From Stratiolaelaps scimitus (Eukaryota > Arthropoda > Arachnida > Mesostigmata > Laelapidae), in the NCBI GenBank assembly GCA_019614645.1, contig JABWDB010000004.1, forward strand, positions 372,001 through 436,000: a DNA stretch of 64,000 nt, in the 5' to 3' direction. This document shows, piece after piece, positions 1 through 13,494 of this stretch. Each line of letters starts with the position of its first letter. The stretch's first letter is position 1. Made by a program: the position numbers and the translations under genes. The notes under the pieces are model-generated. The model saw only the letters and a list, made by a program, of their open reading frames with translations, was not told the origin of the DNA and did no database searches.

Positions 1-608
1 GTAGATAGGTGGTCGTCTCCGACCGATTCGAGTAACGAGTACCAGCGTGTTTGTTTGCTAGCTAGAAAAATCGTCGTTTTCTTCTGCTCAGATTTACCCG
101 TATTTTCTGTATATGCCAACGCTCATCAACAACTACGTCCTTCAAAGGGACAAATCAAAACCCACTCGGCCGCCCGCTTTATAATTGAGTAAATGTTTTC
201 AACATAAGAAACAAAATGCATTTTAACAGTGCCACCCACCGTTTGTCACACCCCGTCGAAGAACAAGTCCACCCTATCAATAACAGATATTATTAGATAC
301 AGGTGAAGTACGAGATCAATCGTCGCTGTATGAATGAATGGGTGTCTCCTACATAGAACATCTATCTATCAAGATATCTAGCTAATAAGATATCGCATCT
401 GCGCTGGCAGCACGCCGCTCGCTCGCTGACGGCGAGAGGGGACGAGAGGTCAACAACAAGTGAAACTCCTTGATGGTGTCGATTACTCCTTGGTTAGTTG
501 CCATTGCGGCCGCCATCACCGCCATCTCCCGTATTGTCTCGTTTTGCTGTCGCTGTTGTGGATGTCGCTGCCGTCTATAGTCGTCATCGTTGTTGTTGAA
601 CCAGAGCT

Positions 609-640
<32 letters not shown>

Positions 641-1755
641 TAGTGCTTCTACTCTAGCCGACGTCGATCTGAGTGACTCCTGGTTGGTCACTGTGTCCGG
701 TCAGCGCCATCCAACAAATGCTATCCAGCCGCCGGCCAGCGTCCGGCTGGACAAATCGACGTCGAACGAACAAACAATGACTAAGCGCGGTGAGTGGAGC
801 AGTGGTGGGAGACGACAACGACGACGAGTTGGTGCAAAGTCATCGCTCGCAAAGCCGCTCTCAACATCAGCTTTGGTCGTCGCCGGGAACCCGCACCGCA
901 GCCGAGGCTGAGTGGGGGTTCGGCCGCCGGGGTCCGAGCCAGATGAGTCTGCAAAATGTCGAGGAAGACACTGACCGGCGAGAGAGATCCGTGCTGTTTG
1001 TTGTCTTCGACTTCACCGAGCGAGGTCCAGCGGCCGTGCGACCGCCGGCAACGAGTAACGATCGCGCTAGGGCCCGTCAAAGACAATGAGGTGCGCATGA
1101 AGACGGGGAAGAGTTGCAGAGGGATGCGGATGGGCGAAGAGGGCGAGCACCAGCGAGTCCGGCACCCACCGGCGAACAGATGAAACTGGAAGGTGAATGC
1201 TGAGAAGATCGAGTGCTTAGTGTGCGTGGGTCGGCGGGGCGTCAGCTGTCTGTTCTGTGATGGCTGTAGTTGCCATCAAGAGGGAAAACTCTTCTGCTGG
1301 GTTTGTTGTCCTTCGCCGGGATAACGGTTAATGAATGGGCAGAACAAGCGTTTAATGGCCTGTGGACGGGTTGTAAGGATCCGCGGCGAGTTGAGCTGAG
1401 GTGATTAGTAGTCGGTACAATGTGTGTCGCGTAGCTTAGAGCGAACGCTTCGTGAGCTTCTGTAATAGGCACGCTGGTCGTGTCGCCGCGGACTGGCTGC
1501 GAGGGCTTCTCTCGGAGAGATCTTTGAAATATTTGTATGATGTCATAGTAGACTCATTGATCGAGTTGAAATGGCGACTGTGGGCTGGTAACTAGGAAAT
1601 TTGCAGCGTAAGTAACTGCCTCCAAATGCTTTTAACTATGGGATGACATGATGAATTACATGATTTTAGTAGATACGAACTATAATAAAAGGAGCATAGC
1701 CTGATTTTATCCTGATCCAAAACGTTTCCTTCAATCTATACCCGAGTGTTCGCCA

Positions 1756-1759
<4 letters not shown>
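1..1759. other. no recognised gene; GC-rich block with CTG/TTG repeats
   Basis: Positions 400-1500 are GC- and CpG-rich. A (TTG/CTG) run at 598-645 drives a poly-Leu frame that should not be read as protein. Overlapping frames on both strands at 680-1180 lack domains. It could be a regulatory region or 5' untranslated exon. Confidence 0.5.

Positions 1760-1793
<34 letters not shown>
1760..1793. repeat. (TA)n microsatellite
   Basis: About 16 TA dinucleotides without interruption. Confidence 0.95.
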
Positions 1794-1795
<2 letters not shown>

Positions 1796-2411
1796 GCGAT
1801 TCGCTACAGGCGGCTAGTCCTGTGTACAGGTGAACCCATAAACATGAACCCACCTAGTGTAGGTATCAACCGGGCTGTTGAATACTTAGCCTAAGGGTTA
1901 GGAGACAACGCTTTGGCTTCTAGCATACATTACGCCTAACTTGGGAGGGGGCCTCAATGAAAGATCAACTGCTCCTGTTGTCACCGATTCCGGAACCGTT
2001 CTAAGCAGATATCGAGTTACCATAGTTGTACAGTTTTCGGAGCTTAGCGCAGCTCGGTGTAATCGTTTCTTCGAACCTTATCCTGTTTACGCTGGTGGGT
2101 GACGTTTAGACAAAATGCTAACCGCTTTGGTATAGCACCGAATTGTGGACTCATGAACGGAGCCTGAGACACAAACATCACAGATCTTTGTGAGTTTTTT
2201 CTATTGCGTTATCGAGTGGTCAACCTCGTGCTAAACACAACGAACGACTGGTCGGCATCCGTTTTGCCCGCTGGTAAACGCATTGTTCAAACGTTCCTCG
2301 CGTTTCTCGTTGATGCAACGTGTCGACAACGTGAACACCCTCCATTTTGCTAGCTCTGATTTGTATCCCGGAGCTTTATTCGATACTATGATACTAAAGT
2401 ACGCATGCATA
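1794..2411. other. no feature seen
   Basis: Unique-looking AT/GC-balanced sequence with no long frame, repeat or motif I recognise. Confidence 0.4.
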
Positions 2412-2446
2412 GTATATATATATATATATATATATATGAGTTTTTC

Positions 2447-2492
<46 letters not shown>
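2412..2492. repeat. compound (TA)n and (TTA)n microsatellite
   Basis: A (TA)n array at 2412-2437 is followed by (TTA)n at 2448-2492. A frame across it gives only Tyr runs. Confidence 0.95.
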
Positions 2493-3102
2493 CGTTGTTA
2501 TTATATATTCAGTAATTGCGTATACTATTCCTATAGTATGTGCTTTACAAGAATTGATGCCACCTTTTTAATTCGTGACCTTTCCCTCTCCGCCAGCTTT
2601 GTCTAAGCGATTTTCTCATATTTGTGCACTCTGCGCCACCCAGATACATTCAGAAACATAGGTACAGTAGAGTGTTGTTCATCATACGACAGCGAGGCGA
2701 CGATTCTGGAAGGGCGCCAAGCCCGAGCGCTTCTTGCTCGACTCTCAGCAGCGTCGCCTCTCGGCGTTCGACCGTTGGGCCACTGGGCGACTGGATACGA
2801 CTACTGTTTGTCATAGCCCGGCGAGCGTCGGGCGGGTGGCGTCTTCGTTTCGACCCTGAAGCAGCCGTCAACGACGGACGAGCGAAGCCACGAACGCGAT
2901 GGTAAAGTTTCGCGTTTTCGCGTTCACGAGATGGGGGGCGGGGGGGGAGAGTTGACAGGGTTTTCTGCGTTCGGACTTGGCCCGACGAAGGGAACACTTT
3001 TGCTTCTAGATACATTGTCATTCGTGCGCACGCACACACGCGGACAGGCAGGCAGGCACATGTTAGATGTAACAACGACAACTACAGCAACCACAAGCAC
3101 AA

Positions 3103-3174
3103 CAGCAACAACAACGACAACAGCAACAACAACGACAACAGCAACAACAACGACAACAGCAACAACAACAACAA
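3103..3174. repeat. 18-bp minisatellite, four units
   Basis: Four head-to-tail copies of CAGCAACAACAACGACAA at 3103, 3121, 3139 and 3157. The first three are identical and the last has G to A at one site. The flanks (3070-3102) are related degenerate CAA/ACA sequence. Confidence 0.92.
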
Positions 3175-4126
3175 CAGTAAAAAACGACCAATCGCACGCG
3201 CACCGGTCAGCCGCGGAATGGTGAATGGACCGGCCGATTGTTCCAGGGCGACCCGAGCGAGCGGCCGCTTCGCAGACAATTCTTCCTCAGCCGTTCTCAT
3301 TCGGAACAATAAGCAGTCCCAGCTCGAGTCTATTCATTCATTGTGGTTTGTCTCAATGGGCCAGCTGCCGTGCGGTGTCGTAGCAGCGGTGTCTTGAAGT
3401 CGAACCGACGAGCTCCATGGTTCGTCTAAATATCAAAATGCCACAGCGTCTTAGCTAAACCGTCACGTTGTAGCGAACAAGCGCTCACATTGTGCGTTGG
3501 CGGTATCCCGCGACAGCTCGTCGCTAAGCGGATGAAGGTGACTACCGAACCGCTTCGGATATTTATCATCTAGGAATAGAATACTACTACTAATAATAAT
3601 AATAATAGTAATAATAATAAATAATTAATAATGACAGCGAAAGTGGTTGTTGGCTTTCTCCCTTAGATAGGATTGTCCTTGCCACATGATTAGAGCCATC
3701 TTCAGAGGCTCTTTTTACAACAGCTTATATAAGTGCATGTCGAACTAAGCCTTTTTGATTGCTCTACCGTGAGCGGGGGGTTGTTACTAAAGAAACCGGT
3801 GCCCCTGTTGCCAGGCTTCTTCGACGCGAACCATACCTTCTGAATGGATGGATTACAGGTCGTTGATAGTCCTTTGACCTTTAGATACAGAGAACCGGAA
3901 ATGAGAGGAGCTTTCGCAACTTGGCTCGTCTGCGCATGGATCAACCTCGTGTCTCTCTATTAAGTCTACTACGGTTTGTCAGCAAATATTAGTAAGTTCT
4001 GATGCACATACGCAGCGTTTCTCCGGAAGTAAGATTTGCCAGTAAAATATGTTTTGCACAATACCCACCCGCGCTCTTGTTATGTATCGACTATTCAGAC
4101 GCTGTCTTGCGATTAGTTTCTTTGAG

Positions 4127-4161
<35 letters not shown>

Positions 4162-5282
4162 TGTGGCATATTAGGCTAGTACATTAATTCCATTTTAGGA
4201 AGCACCAACCTAACAAGGCTGCTCCTCAAGGTAATTGCTGAGTTAAGTCTCAACACAGCTGCTGTCGACATCGATCGGGCTCACTACCAGTAGATGAAGT
4301 GGACCGTCCACTGTTTGAAATTGTGTTTTGCCGAATTCGGTGGTTGGACCGAACGTATGTATACCTAGCGGCTATAGAGCTTGTTTAGGCGTCTACATTC
4401 GTTGGAATTGTTGACTTGACATCAACACAGTAATGGCTAACTTGCAGTCGTACTCGAGCCATCTTCCGCCTGCCGTTGTCATCAATAGGTCTGACATCGT
4501 GAATCATTCGTATTGTATCTGATCGTCATCGATCTCACCGTTGAAATGGCAACATCGGCGTCGTCTGTTCAATAACAATATACTAGGCAGGATAAATTAT
4601 TACTGCCACCGTGGAGACGAGCGCTTTTACTGGAACAGCATACCGAGCCGCTTAGCGATTCTGTCACCCGACCGGGCTCATATAACGACATCATTGACTG
4701 GAATCGTTTAGCGGTTGATAAGGGGGCCCGGCCGTGAATCACAGCTCTTCGACTACTCTCGGTAATAGACTACGCCTACGGTTGGGGCCGACGGTAGGAG
4801 GGGGGGGGAGAGGGAAAAATTGACATCGAACTGGTTGGCAAGCCTAGGGGACATCCTGGTCGTCAGCGTGGGCCACAACGCCAGCGTTTCGCCGCATCTG
4901 GAACACAGGTCCAAGGGCCTAAGGGCCAACGAAGTTGAAACTCTGAGTGAAAGTTGATAGGCAGAAAACGAAAAACCTGTTGAGTTCCGCGATTGATAGC
5001 AAAATTGCACAAAGAAACGAGGTCGACGAGGTCGTCGATGACGCCTGCTATGATACTGTCCATGGTGAGCCATAATAATAATAATAATAAGCAAACATAT
5101 GAAACGACTACTTAAACACATAGACATCGTAGTGCTCCTGCCGGGTAAAGAAGCAACCATTCAATTTGTTGTTCAAATGAAAAGAAATCTAGTTTGGCCA
5201 ACGCTGACAGATAGCGGAATTCACCGGGAACGCTTTCTTGCGAGCAGCGAATTGAATGATGTCTTCATTTTCGTTAACCGAC

Positions 5283-5314
<32 letters not shown>

Positions 5315-7765
5315 GAGTAACTTATTGACAAAATGACTGATAGGACACACTACGCGTTCGTTGTTCGAAATTGCACCGGGTGCTGTATAGTATTTTCGCA
5401 TTCTCCGACGTTTCTATTATTTTATCATTGCCTGGCAGTGTTACGCGCGAAGCTATCTATTCTATGAACTATTCGATCACAAGGAGCTATTATATAGAAT
5501 GGCAAGAGTCGACTAAAGAACCTTGCTTTACGAGGCTTGATTTTCACGTGAAAATGCTGACAGGTGATTTTGCCCATTCGGGAGCCCCTTAAGCAAGAAT
5601 CGGTTGAGCGTTGCCCCCAAATCAACGCGCACCTCGTTCGTTCGTTTTTTTTTTATTAATTGTTGCTTTTTTGACAACTTGTTTCGAACTTGTTTTAAGT
5701 GAGCCCCAAACCGCAGCTCCGCCTCAGTCCCGCCAGCAGGTGCTTCTCCGTGGAGGGGTACCCACATCGACCATTGAATAGCTCCAGTTGCGAGCTTACA
5801 TAGCTTGCTGCAGTTGTCGCCGCCTGTCTAAACGCTGATAGGCACAATGAATCGTTCGCGCAGCAGCAGCAGCAGCAGCAAAAAACAACGCCTCGCGTAT
5901 CAGTCGATCGATCTGCCACGGTGACGGGCACTTTACTTTCTAGCCAAAGCTGATTGATTTCCCGATTATGGTCGGCATGGTTGATATGGGTCAGGCAGCA
6001 TTTTGAAAATTTGAATTTTGTCGATTTGAAAGCTGCCTGACTTGCGCTCAACGTTGTCACCGACGAACGGCCTTCGTATTCTACCGAGGCCAGCCGGATT
6101 GCTTGAACATGCCGCACGAAAAATATAATCGAATTGAACTTGTCGGGGCTGCCGGGGCTTAGAAATTTACGCGAAGATTGCCTAGCTGGCAGCTTACGTA
6201 ACAACACTCGTAACAACACGCGTTTTGGCTGTCTTCGCACGATGTGTGTTCGTTGTGGATAATTCGTTCGCTTTTGAATACTACCGCTCTCGCCCACCAA
6301 ATCAGCAAGTCAACCCGCATCACGAGAAGGAACAATAATCACGTCAAAGTGGAGACAACGAGACAAATTCGATAAAACATCTCCTGTCTAAAGGTGGCGT
6401 TTGAGCTTGAAGAAATCTACGCACTAAAAATATCTTTAAATACCGTCGAGCGGCGCAGGTACGGCCACGGTATGCGCAGTGGCAAATTCGTCTCGAATCG
6501 CATTGGAGTCCGTGTGCTTACTTATGTGCCCGTTTTGATGTATGCGTTAGCTAAACGCTTATGAAAACACTTACCAAACATCTCCCGCCCGCGAGATGAA
6601 GACGATCTGTGGGAGAGCTACTTCGAGACGGGGTGGCGTACGTGAGTATCGGGGGCTAGTTGTTAACCAATTTTTCCATTACAACTATCTGTTAGTATTG
6701 CTGTTATCAATTTACAATGGCGTCTTTTGTCAACAGTCGTCGCTTCTTGTGGAGGGGGAACGATTCAGTCGGCTGTTATAACGTTGACACAAAATTCCCT
6801 TTTTTTTTTTTTTGCGCGCGCACTTTTCACCACCATCCGCTTCTGTGCGCCAGCCATCTTCTGTCGATTTTTCTACTCATATCGTCTTGGTGTGATGATG
6901 TCGTTCCACTGTGAAGGCACGGCATGGCCGAAGGCCAAGCACTGCCAGAATGGTGAGGAAAAGCGAGATAAAAACAACAACAGCAGCAGCAGCAACATTT
7001 TCGTGTTCTTAACAACATCAGCAGTAGCACTGAAGCTGTTCTACAGAAGGGGCTCTCGTTCGCGCCCCCTGCTGGCGACCAATCAGCCAGCCAGCCAGGC
7101 AACGTTATATGAACGTGTAGGGACCGCTGTCGAAAGGCCAACCGTTCTGGAATTTTACTGAAGTTGTTGTCGACGATATAGGGCCCTATCGGTGGGGCGA
7201 GTCCATGGACCCGACGCAGAAGAAGCGGCCTCTGCCGCCGCCGCCGCTCTTCATCACACCGCTCTCCACACAGACGGCGAGCGGGCGGGCGGGCGGGCGA
7301 TCGGGGGTTGAGGTGATCGCTAGCCGGATTGCCAGCTCGTTCTCGTCCTCGTCTCCAAAGCGGTGACGCTTAACGATCACAAATCACTTTTGGCTTCGTT
7401 CACCATCTTCTCCCTGGATTTTTCGTTTCTATTCGTCAGTCATTGGGGCGCGTCCTCGTCGGGTGCACGCGTACGGCGGCGTTCCGTCCCAAGGCGCAAG
7501 GCTCGGGTGTCCCTCCGAAGCGCTGGAGAGGCTGGGGCAGCGCGCGAAAAGCGACATTTCATGATGAATATCAGCCACGTTATGCGCGACGGATGGCCGC
7601 TACGCATTGCATGCCGGGTTGGTCTCATGGAGACGGTCGATGGGTGACGTATTTCTGAAATCATTTATGTAGCTGAAATAAACGGTACCGCTAGAAGTGC
7701 CAATCAATGATTGCGCGAGTGCGGCATATGCAGCCAAATAAACAGGACTTCATAATTGCATAAAG

Positions 7766-7770
<5 letters not shown>
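3175..7770. other. no recognised gene; AT/GC-mixed non-coding stretch
   Basis: Contains short (AAT)n at 3585-3630, (TA)n at 4131-4159 and 5283-5314, and (CAG)n at 5860-5880. A minus-strand frame of 201 codons (5695-6300) contains a poly-Cys run from the CAG repeat and has no domain. A (GGGC)4 run lies at 7283-7298. Confidence 0.45.

Positions 7771-7824
<54 letters not shown>
7771..7824. repeat. (TA)27 microsatellite
   Basis: 54 bases of uninterrupted TA. Confidence 0.96.
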
Positions 7825-7827
<3 letters not shown>

Positions 7828-9651
7828 TCTTGATGATCTTGAGTGCAGCGGCGGGAGCGAGTAATTTTTTGGCCAACAACACCATCTTGGGAGTTTGTCT
7901 ATCCACAGATGTAGATATTGTGTACCGACACGTTCATCAAACAAACTATCTATAATAATAGACTCACATCGAAAGTCGCCCATCTCATCTCGTAGCTGGA
8001 GATACAGCACGAAGAGAAGCGTAAATCTGATTGAGCTGGCTGGCAACGAAATCCAGTTACTTAAATTGACTTGATCGGGCATTGTTGAGAATATTGTTTG
8101 TTTTTCGCTTTGTGTTCCTTCGTGTTTCCATATCTGGCCATGGCTTGTCGTTTGTTTCAGCGACCGGGCCATCACCTTTCCTCATTGCGTTGTTGTTGTT
8201 GTTGTTGAGCGTGCCGCCCAAAATGTAGCCGCATCTTGACTCGGCTTTCTCCTGGCGTTCACTGTTGTTTAGATGACATGATTTTATGATTGACCAGACG
8301 GGGCGTCGCTCTTCCCGGCGCAAGCGGCGTAAACGTCGGGGGTCGTCAAATGCAAAATAGATGAGTGCCTATTGATCTATTGCTGTGGTTACAAGTAAAC
8401 GGTGGTAGGCAAGAGCGCCCAACGTCTGTCGGATTCAGCTCATGTAAATGCGTTCTCATGAATTTCGCCCTATGGCGCGGCCGACCCTCCAGTTCAGTCC
8501 ACTCGATGAATCATTGAAGGGGCTGGCGGCCACTATTCTCCAATTGTCATCAGTTGTGCTGGCGCTAAAGCAGATCCTCGACAGCGTCATGCGGCTTTAC
8601 GATCGATTTGTCCAGCACTACTTACGTGATATGTGTGGTATTGTAGCGGCATGAATGGCTGTTGGGGCGTTGTTGGCTTCGGCCGAGCGAGCTACCTGCC
8701 TTGTGGAAGCGTATCAACGCGTTCGATTGCTCTATAGTATATCGTATATTATAGATGGCGGTTAGCTGTGCTTAGCTGATGATGAACATAGTCAAGCTTT
8801 GCCCGCGTTTACCACAATCAGCATCGTCGACATCAATTCAATCGACAGGTCGACGTAAAATATCACCGTCTTGTCCGCACGGAGTTCGCATGCGTGCGCG
8901 CTGTGATGAAATTTAGCAAGGTTTAGCAAGTGGCGTACTGCGGGTGACTACATTGGTACGGTGTGTGGCAATAAATTGATTCGCTCAATAGATATATATA
9001 TATCATCGGTATTGACAAGGGTGGTGGCGTCTTAAGAAGAAACGAACCTATTATTTCTTAGTAAATAGATAGACAGTTAGATAGATTAGCTTCATAAAAG
9101 GTAAATCTTATAAGGCAGTTCTGCTGTTGCTACCACAGCCGGGTCGCTCGCTGGATCGTGTTTATTTTGCTCTGCTCAATACCCTGATCAGGTTCAATTC
9201 ACAAAGAACACTTTAAGTGAAATGTCGACATTAAGCTGAGAGAGATATTTGACCAATGCGGAATTCGGTGTTTTATAATATAAATGATAGATATACTATC
9301 ACGATAAAAAGTAACAAAATGCGAATGCTTATGGACATTTTCTGTTTGTGGAAAAACGCCCTGACTGTTCGTCCCGAATGGAAAGGTCCCCCTCCCCGCC
9401 GCCGCCGCCGCACAGTCACGCAGCTCAACGTGTCCTGAATTCTCAATTGGCAGAGTTCCCTGAACATCACTCTGAAGTCAGACTACATTCTATTGCTGGA
9501 AGGCAAGCAGATTGCAATTCATTTAAGTCGATGCAACCTTGCGGCGCTTGAGCTGTCCTTCAAACGTACTTATGTTTTTCACGTACAAACAAAAGTTGCA
9601 AACCTATGATATTTGGTCAGCGCCAATTTGACGAAAGATTATTTATTATTT

Positions 9652-9684
<33 letters not shown>

Positions 9685-10166
9685 CATCTTTTGTTATTCG
9701 AATTTAGCATTAGTCCCTCTTACGTTTGCAATATTGCTCATTTAATTTTGCTATCGGATGTTAGTGAAAATACTCGAAACATTTTTCCACGTCTCATACA
9801 TACACGTACATACATTATATATATATATATATCGGTATGTGTGTGAAGATATATATATGAATAATATTTTTTTTATTTAATCACTCATTTGAATATTATT
9901 TATCAAGGCTGGCTTTGAGCCTGCGGTCTCTGGCTGTATATGTATATATATATATATACAATATGTCTTTATACGCCGTGAAAGTGTGGGGTCCAGGCTT
10001 TCGGCACTGAATTACTGTCAATGCTGTCAATCGCACAAGGCAAAATATGAGCCCCCCGCCCTCTTACCCCACCTAACTCCATATTGCTGTGTCCATGACG
10101 TCGTATAGCGTAGCTAGCTATCCACGTAAGCCCTGCTCTAACCTCTCCTTCATTCTCTTGTTCTTC
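7825..10166. other. no recognised gene
   Basis: Holds (AAT)n at 9657-9684, (TA)n at 9816-9832 and 9944-9959, and a SINE-B fragment at 9895-9945. A short GCC run lies at 9398-9410. Frames are short and repeat-driven. Confidence 0.4.
9895..9945 (-). mobile_element. SINE family B fragment
   Basis: The minus strand gives ACAGCCAGAGACCGCAGGCT, then CAAAGCCAGCCTTGATAAAT, similar to the B-box neighbourhood of the copy at 27235 (GCCAGAGGCCGCAGGTTCGA). Only about 40 bases align and they lie beside (TA)n. Confidence 0.4.
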
Positions 10167-11132
10167 TCACTCTCGCTGTGTCTTCTGCTCAGCCGTATTG
10201 CTACGCTTGCACTTCGATGAATCAGCAACTGTACGAGGCATCTTCATGATCAACTTGTTCATTCCATATGTACATTGTCTGCCCCGTCTTTCTTCGCTCA
10301 TAGATCGGTGTTGCCTCCATTCGATTGTTCCTGTCCTCGATGAATATAGCACACGCGCCGGCGGCTGTTGCGTGGCGAGCTGTCGGCCTGTCTCCCCAGA
10401 CGGCCACCGTGTAAGGCAACGGCCACAACGACATTGTTGTCGGTTGGTGCCGCTGCTGCTGCTCGTACCCTGGCCGAACGTGCGTTTTGCGCGAACGTCT
10501 GAATATCTGAGCGTATCCTGGCCTTGGTTGGGCTGCCGTCGAGCAAAAAGGAGATCATCGACAGACAGACAGACATCGGCAGACGCACAACGGATGAAGC
10601 GAGTGAGAGAAAGCGACCAAGCGAGTGAGGTGTACAAAACCCGCGTCCGCCGTGTCGTGTCCCTCAAGGGGGGCTGCGCGTAGCTGCTTGAATATCTCTC
10701 TCGGAGCACAACACAAAGGGGAGTCTGCTCTTGGCCGAGGTGGCGGCGGCGGCGGCGGCAGTTCTGGCGAACGATAAAGGCGAACTGAATAGAAGCATTA
10801 TACAAAGGAGTGGAAATGGGGCCGACGATGAAAGTGAAGCTCAACAAGACGGTCTCTGAACGCCGATCCGGCTGGGAAGAGAGAATTCTGAATTGGAGAG
10901 AGAGAGAGAGAGCGAGAGCAGAGTGCCAGGTGGAGCGAACCTCGAGTGAGGACAAATAATAGTCTTCGAGATGAAGATAGCGAAGAACTTGAGAGCGAGG
11001 ACGACTTGAGAACGTTGACAATTGGCAGTGGCGAACGGCACTAAATTTTAAACGAGCGCGGACGGCGCCGGCACGAACGCGATGCAAACGATTTCCTAGA
11101 TAGCTAAGCAAATTTGAATCACTGCTAGCCAT
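10167..11132 (-). CDS. long open frame of 321 codons, probably not a gene
   Basis: This is the longest ATG-to-stop frame in the window. The product is rich in Ser, Arg, Leu and Gln, contains poly-Arg and SLSLSL tracts from GGC and GA repeats, and has no recognisable domain, signal peptide or conserved motif. The opposite strand is also open over 161 codons (10198-10683). A GC-rich block with few stops explains it as well as a gene would. Confidence 0.12.
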   Translation of the reverse strand: MASSDSNLLSYLGNRLHRVRAGAVRARLKFSAVRHCQLSTFSSRPRSQVLRYLHLEDYYLSSLEVRSTWHSALALSLSLQFRILSSQPDRRSETVLLSFTFIVGPISTPLYNASIQFAFIVRQNCRRRRRHLGQEQTPLCVVLRERYSSSYAQPPLRDTTRRTRVLYTSLAWSLSLTRFIRCASADVCLSVDDLLFARRQPNQGQDTLRYSDVRAKRTFGQGTSSSSGTNRQQCRCGRCLTRWPSGETGRQLATQQPPARVLYSSRTGTIEWRQHRSMSEERRGRQCTYGMNKLIMKMPRTVADSSKCKRSNTAEQKTQRE

Positions 11133-11200
11133 AGATTACATTCGTAGTAATCCATGTATCGTGGTGGTCATTTGATACTTCGTGGCCTCTGTTTTACGTC

Positions 11201-11226
11201 ATATATATATATATATATATATATAT
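11201..11226. repeat. (AT)n microsatellite beside SINE A copy 1
   Basis: 26 bases of AT directly at the 3' end of the minus-strand SINE. Confidence 0.93.
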
Positions 11227-11239
11227 TTAACAATTTTGG

Positions 11240-11375
11240 GCCAACAAACTGCCGGCCTCGGTACCGCTCAGCGTCCACGGAACCGCCTTCGCATTGCCTC
11301 GTACGACGGACCCCTCCGCATGCAGATGTGCAACGGTGCGCACGACTAGCACTGCAGCTGCTACTTCGTCTACAA
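11240..11375 (-). mobile_element. SINE family A copy 1 (minus strand)
   Basis: Read on the minus strand it gives CACCGTTGCACATCTGCAT, then GGGGTCCGTCGTACGAGGCA, matching the body of the five plus-strand copies. The B-box is worn. The insertion ends beside a (TA)n array at 11201-11226. Confidence 0.7.
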
Positions 11376-12216
11376 GGCGATGTGACTTGCGATCAACGAT
11401 TTTGGTGGCCTCTTTCCAAAGATAACGCCATCTGTGCGTGGTAGTGAATCGATGGATTCGATCTTTGAACGGAGGCAACAAAGGGAATTCATCAATTTGG
11501 TGTACGCTCGGCGGTATCCAATCACCAGATACTGCTCCACGAAGTTTGTTCAATGCCGATGCAGATAGAATACCGTACCTGAAGAACACCACTGATTCCA
11601 TGTGTGTCCCGTGACATATCACGCAGGCCAACACTCTGTAGCACAAATCGAACCATACAGCCGCACTTTGGTCTTCATGCTTGCCTCACGATTCGTTCTG
11701 TAAACGTGTCGAGCTTGTGTAGACGGCAAAACCGATAGCTTAATGGAACACCATATCATCAATAGCAGCGGCTGAAGGAAAAGGTGGCTGGTTTATGCCG
11801 TCGGCGTCAGGAACCACCACGGTGGTTTCTGCCGCCGCAGTTATGATGCTATGAAGAGGAGATAGATATTCCCGGCTGTGGAAGTACGGTCGGCTGGCGT
11901 TCGTCCAGTAAAACTTCGTTTTGTAGGCTACTGTTGCTGCGCGACCCGACCCGCGCGGGCGCGATTGCCGGCCGGCTCGCGTCTATCTCGCCGGGTCAAA
12001 GGCAGGATGACGGCTGAAGCTGCTAAGAGGCGGTACTGGCACCGTTCGCGTTAGGCCGACTGGTGCTCCTCGATCAGCGAAGACCGCGCACTGGCCGAGA
12101 GTATCTCGTGACCTCACAACTATAACAACAACCATTTATCTCCACTATAACTAGTAGCGGGCCTACGCGTATTTGAAACGTTACCTCATGGTTAGATTCA
12201 TCACACATACACACAC
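11376..12216. other. no recognised gene; GC-rich
   Basis: GC- and CpG-rich around 11930-12090. No domain-bearing frame seen. It may belong to a regulatory block. Confidence 0.35.

Positions 12217-12294
<78 letters not shown>
12217..12294. repeat. long (TA)n array with one phase slip
   Basis: 78 bases of alternating TA with one phase break near 12236. It is among the longest TA arrays in the window. Confidence 0.96.
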
Positions 12295-12297
<3 letters not shown>

Positions 12298-13462
12298 TTC
12301 GTACTGGGACAGCTATAGTAGTCGAGATTTGACACTGAGCAGACGTGCGAGTGATCTTTAGTTGAGGATTTTCAAAACACGCCAACCAATTAAGATAATG
12401 GTCTTTGAAAAGCTTTGTGACTAGTGATACCGCGACGAGATTGACAAGCAAATGAAAAGTAATTGAATAATATATATATATATATGACGACCATGAACAC
12501 GCTGACAATCTCGCTAATTCTGATACCGATCGTATTTTTTTTTTAGATCGTATTTTAGCCTTTTCTCTCTATAGCTGAGAGAAAATTCACGCGATTCATA
12601 CTATTTTGTGAATTGCCTGAAGGGTCGACATAGTAACTCAATTCGTCTTACTCTCAATTTGCCATATGACTTGAGCTATTATACTTTCCGGCGAATCATG
12701 GCTAGAATGAAGTTACTATCGGTGGACGCCTTTTTAGGGCCGTTTCTGTCATGTCAAAAAGATCACATACAGCAAACGTGCATTTGTGCTCCGAAAATTT
12801 TGCAACGAATCTATATATATATGTAGAATAACGAATGTAGAATAACGACGAAAAAGGCATCACCATTTTATTTTCGGTCAACGAGTACAATGTTAGACGT
12901 TCCCGACACAAGTACATCCGTCTAAGCTGGACCGACGGCTGGCCCGTTTTGGACAAATGCCAAGTGCTCTAAATGCTGGACGCCGCCGTTTCTCTTCGTA
13001 TCCTACCGAAGCCATGTGATTTCAAACCACAAGGCGTAAGTAAAATGTGAAAGTCTGAAATGTAGAAACGGCCAACTAAATGTAAGTTCATATACGTAGC
13101 ACTTACAATTATGCAATACGAATGCACCGTCAGCTGACGAGACGCGCACCGTCGTGCTTGAGCCAGCCGCCCGTAAATGGCTATTTTTTTTTGACCCTGG
13201 AGGTGTTGTTACTTGGGTCGGGGCTCGGAACGACTGTTGTATTGCTTCGAACCGGAGATTCGAACCAGCCTTGGAGCCGAGGCCCAGATATCCAAGCAGC
13301 CTGTTTAAAAAGGACCCGTCCTGTAAAAAAAGAAACGTAAATTGTAGTCGTAAAATGTATAGATAAATGTTTGAGATCATACCCGCCGGTACCATTTTCG
13401 AATTGTCAAGAACTCTCACAAGCTGTTACTCACTTAACCGCATCACACCTCCACGAGAAAAG

Positions 13463-13494
<32 letters not shown>

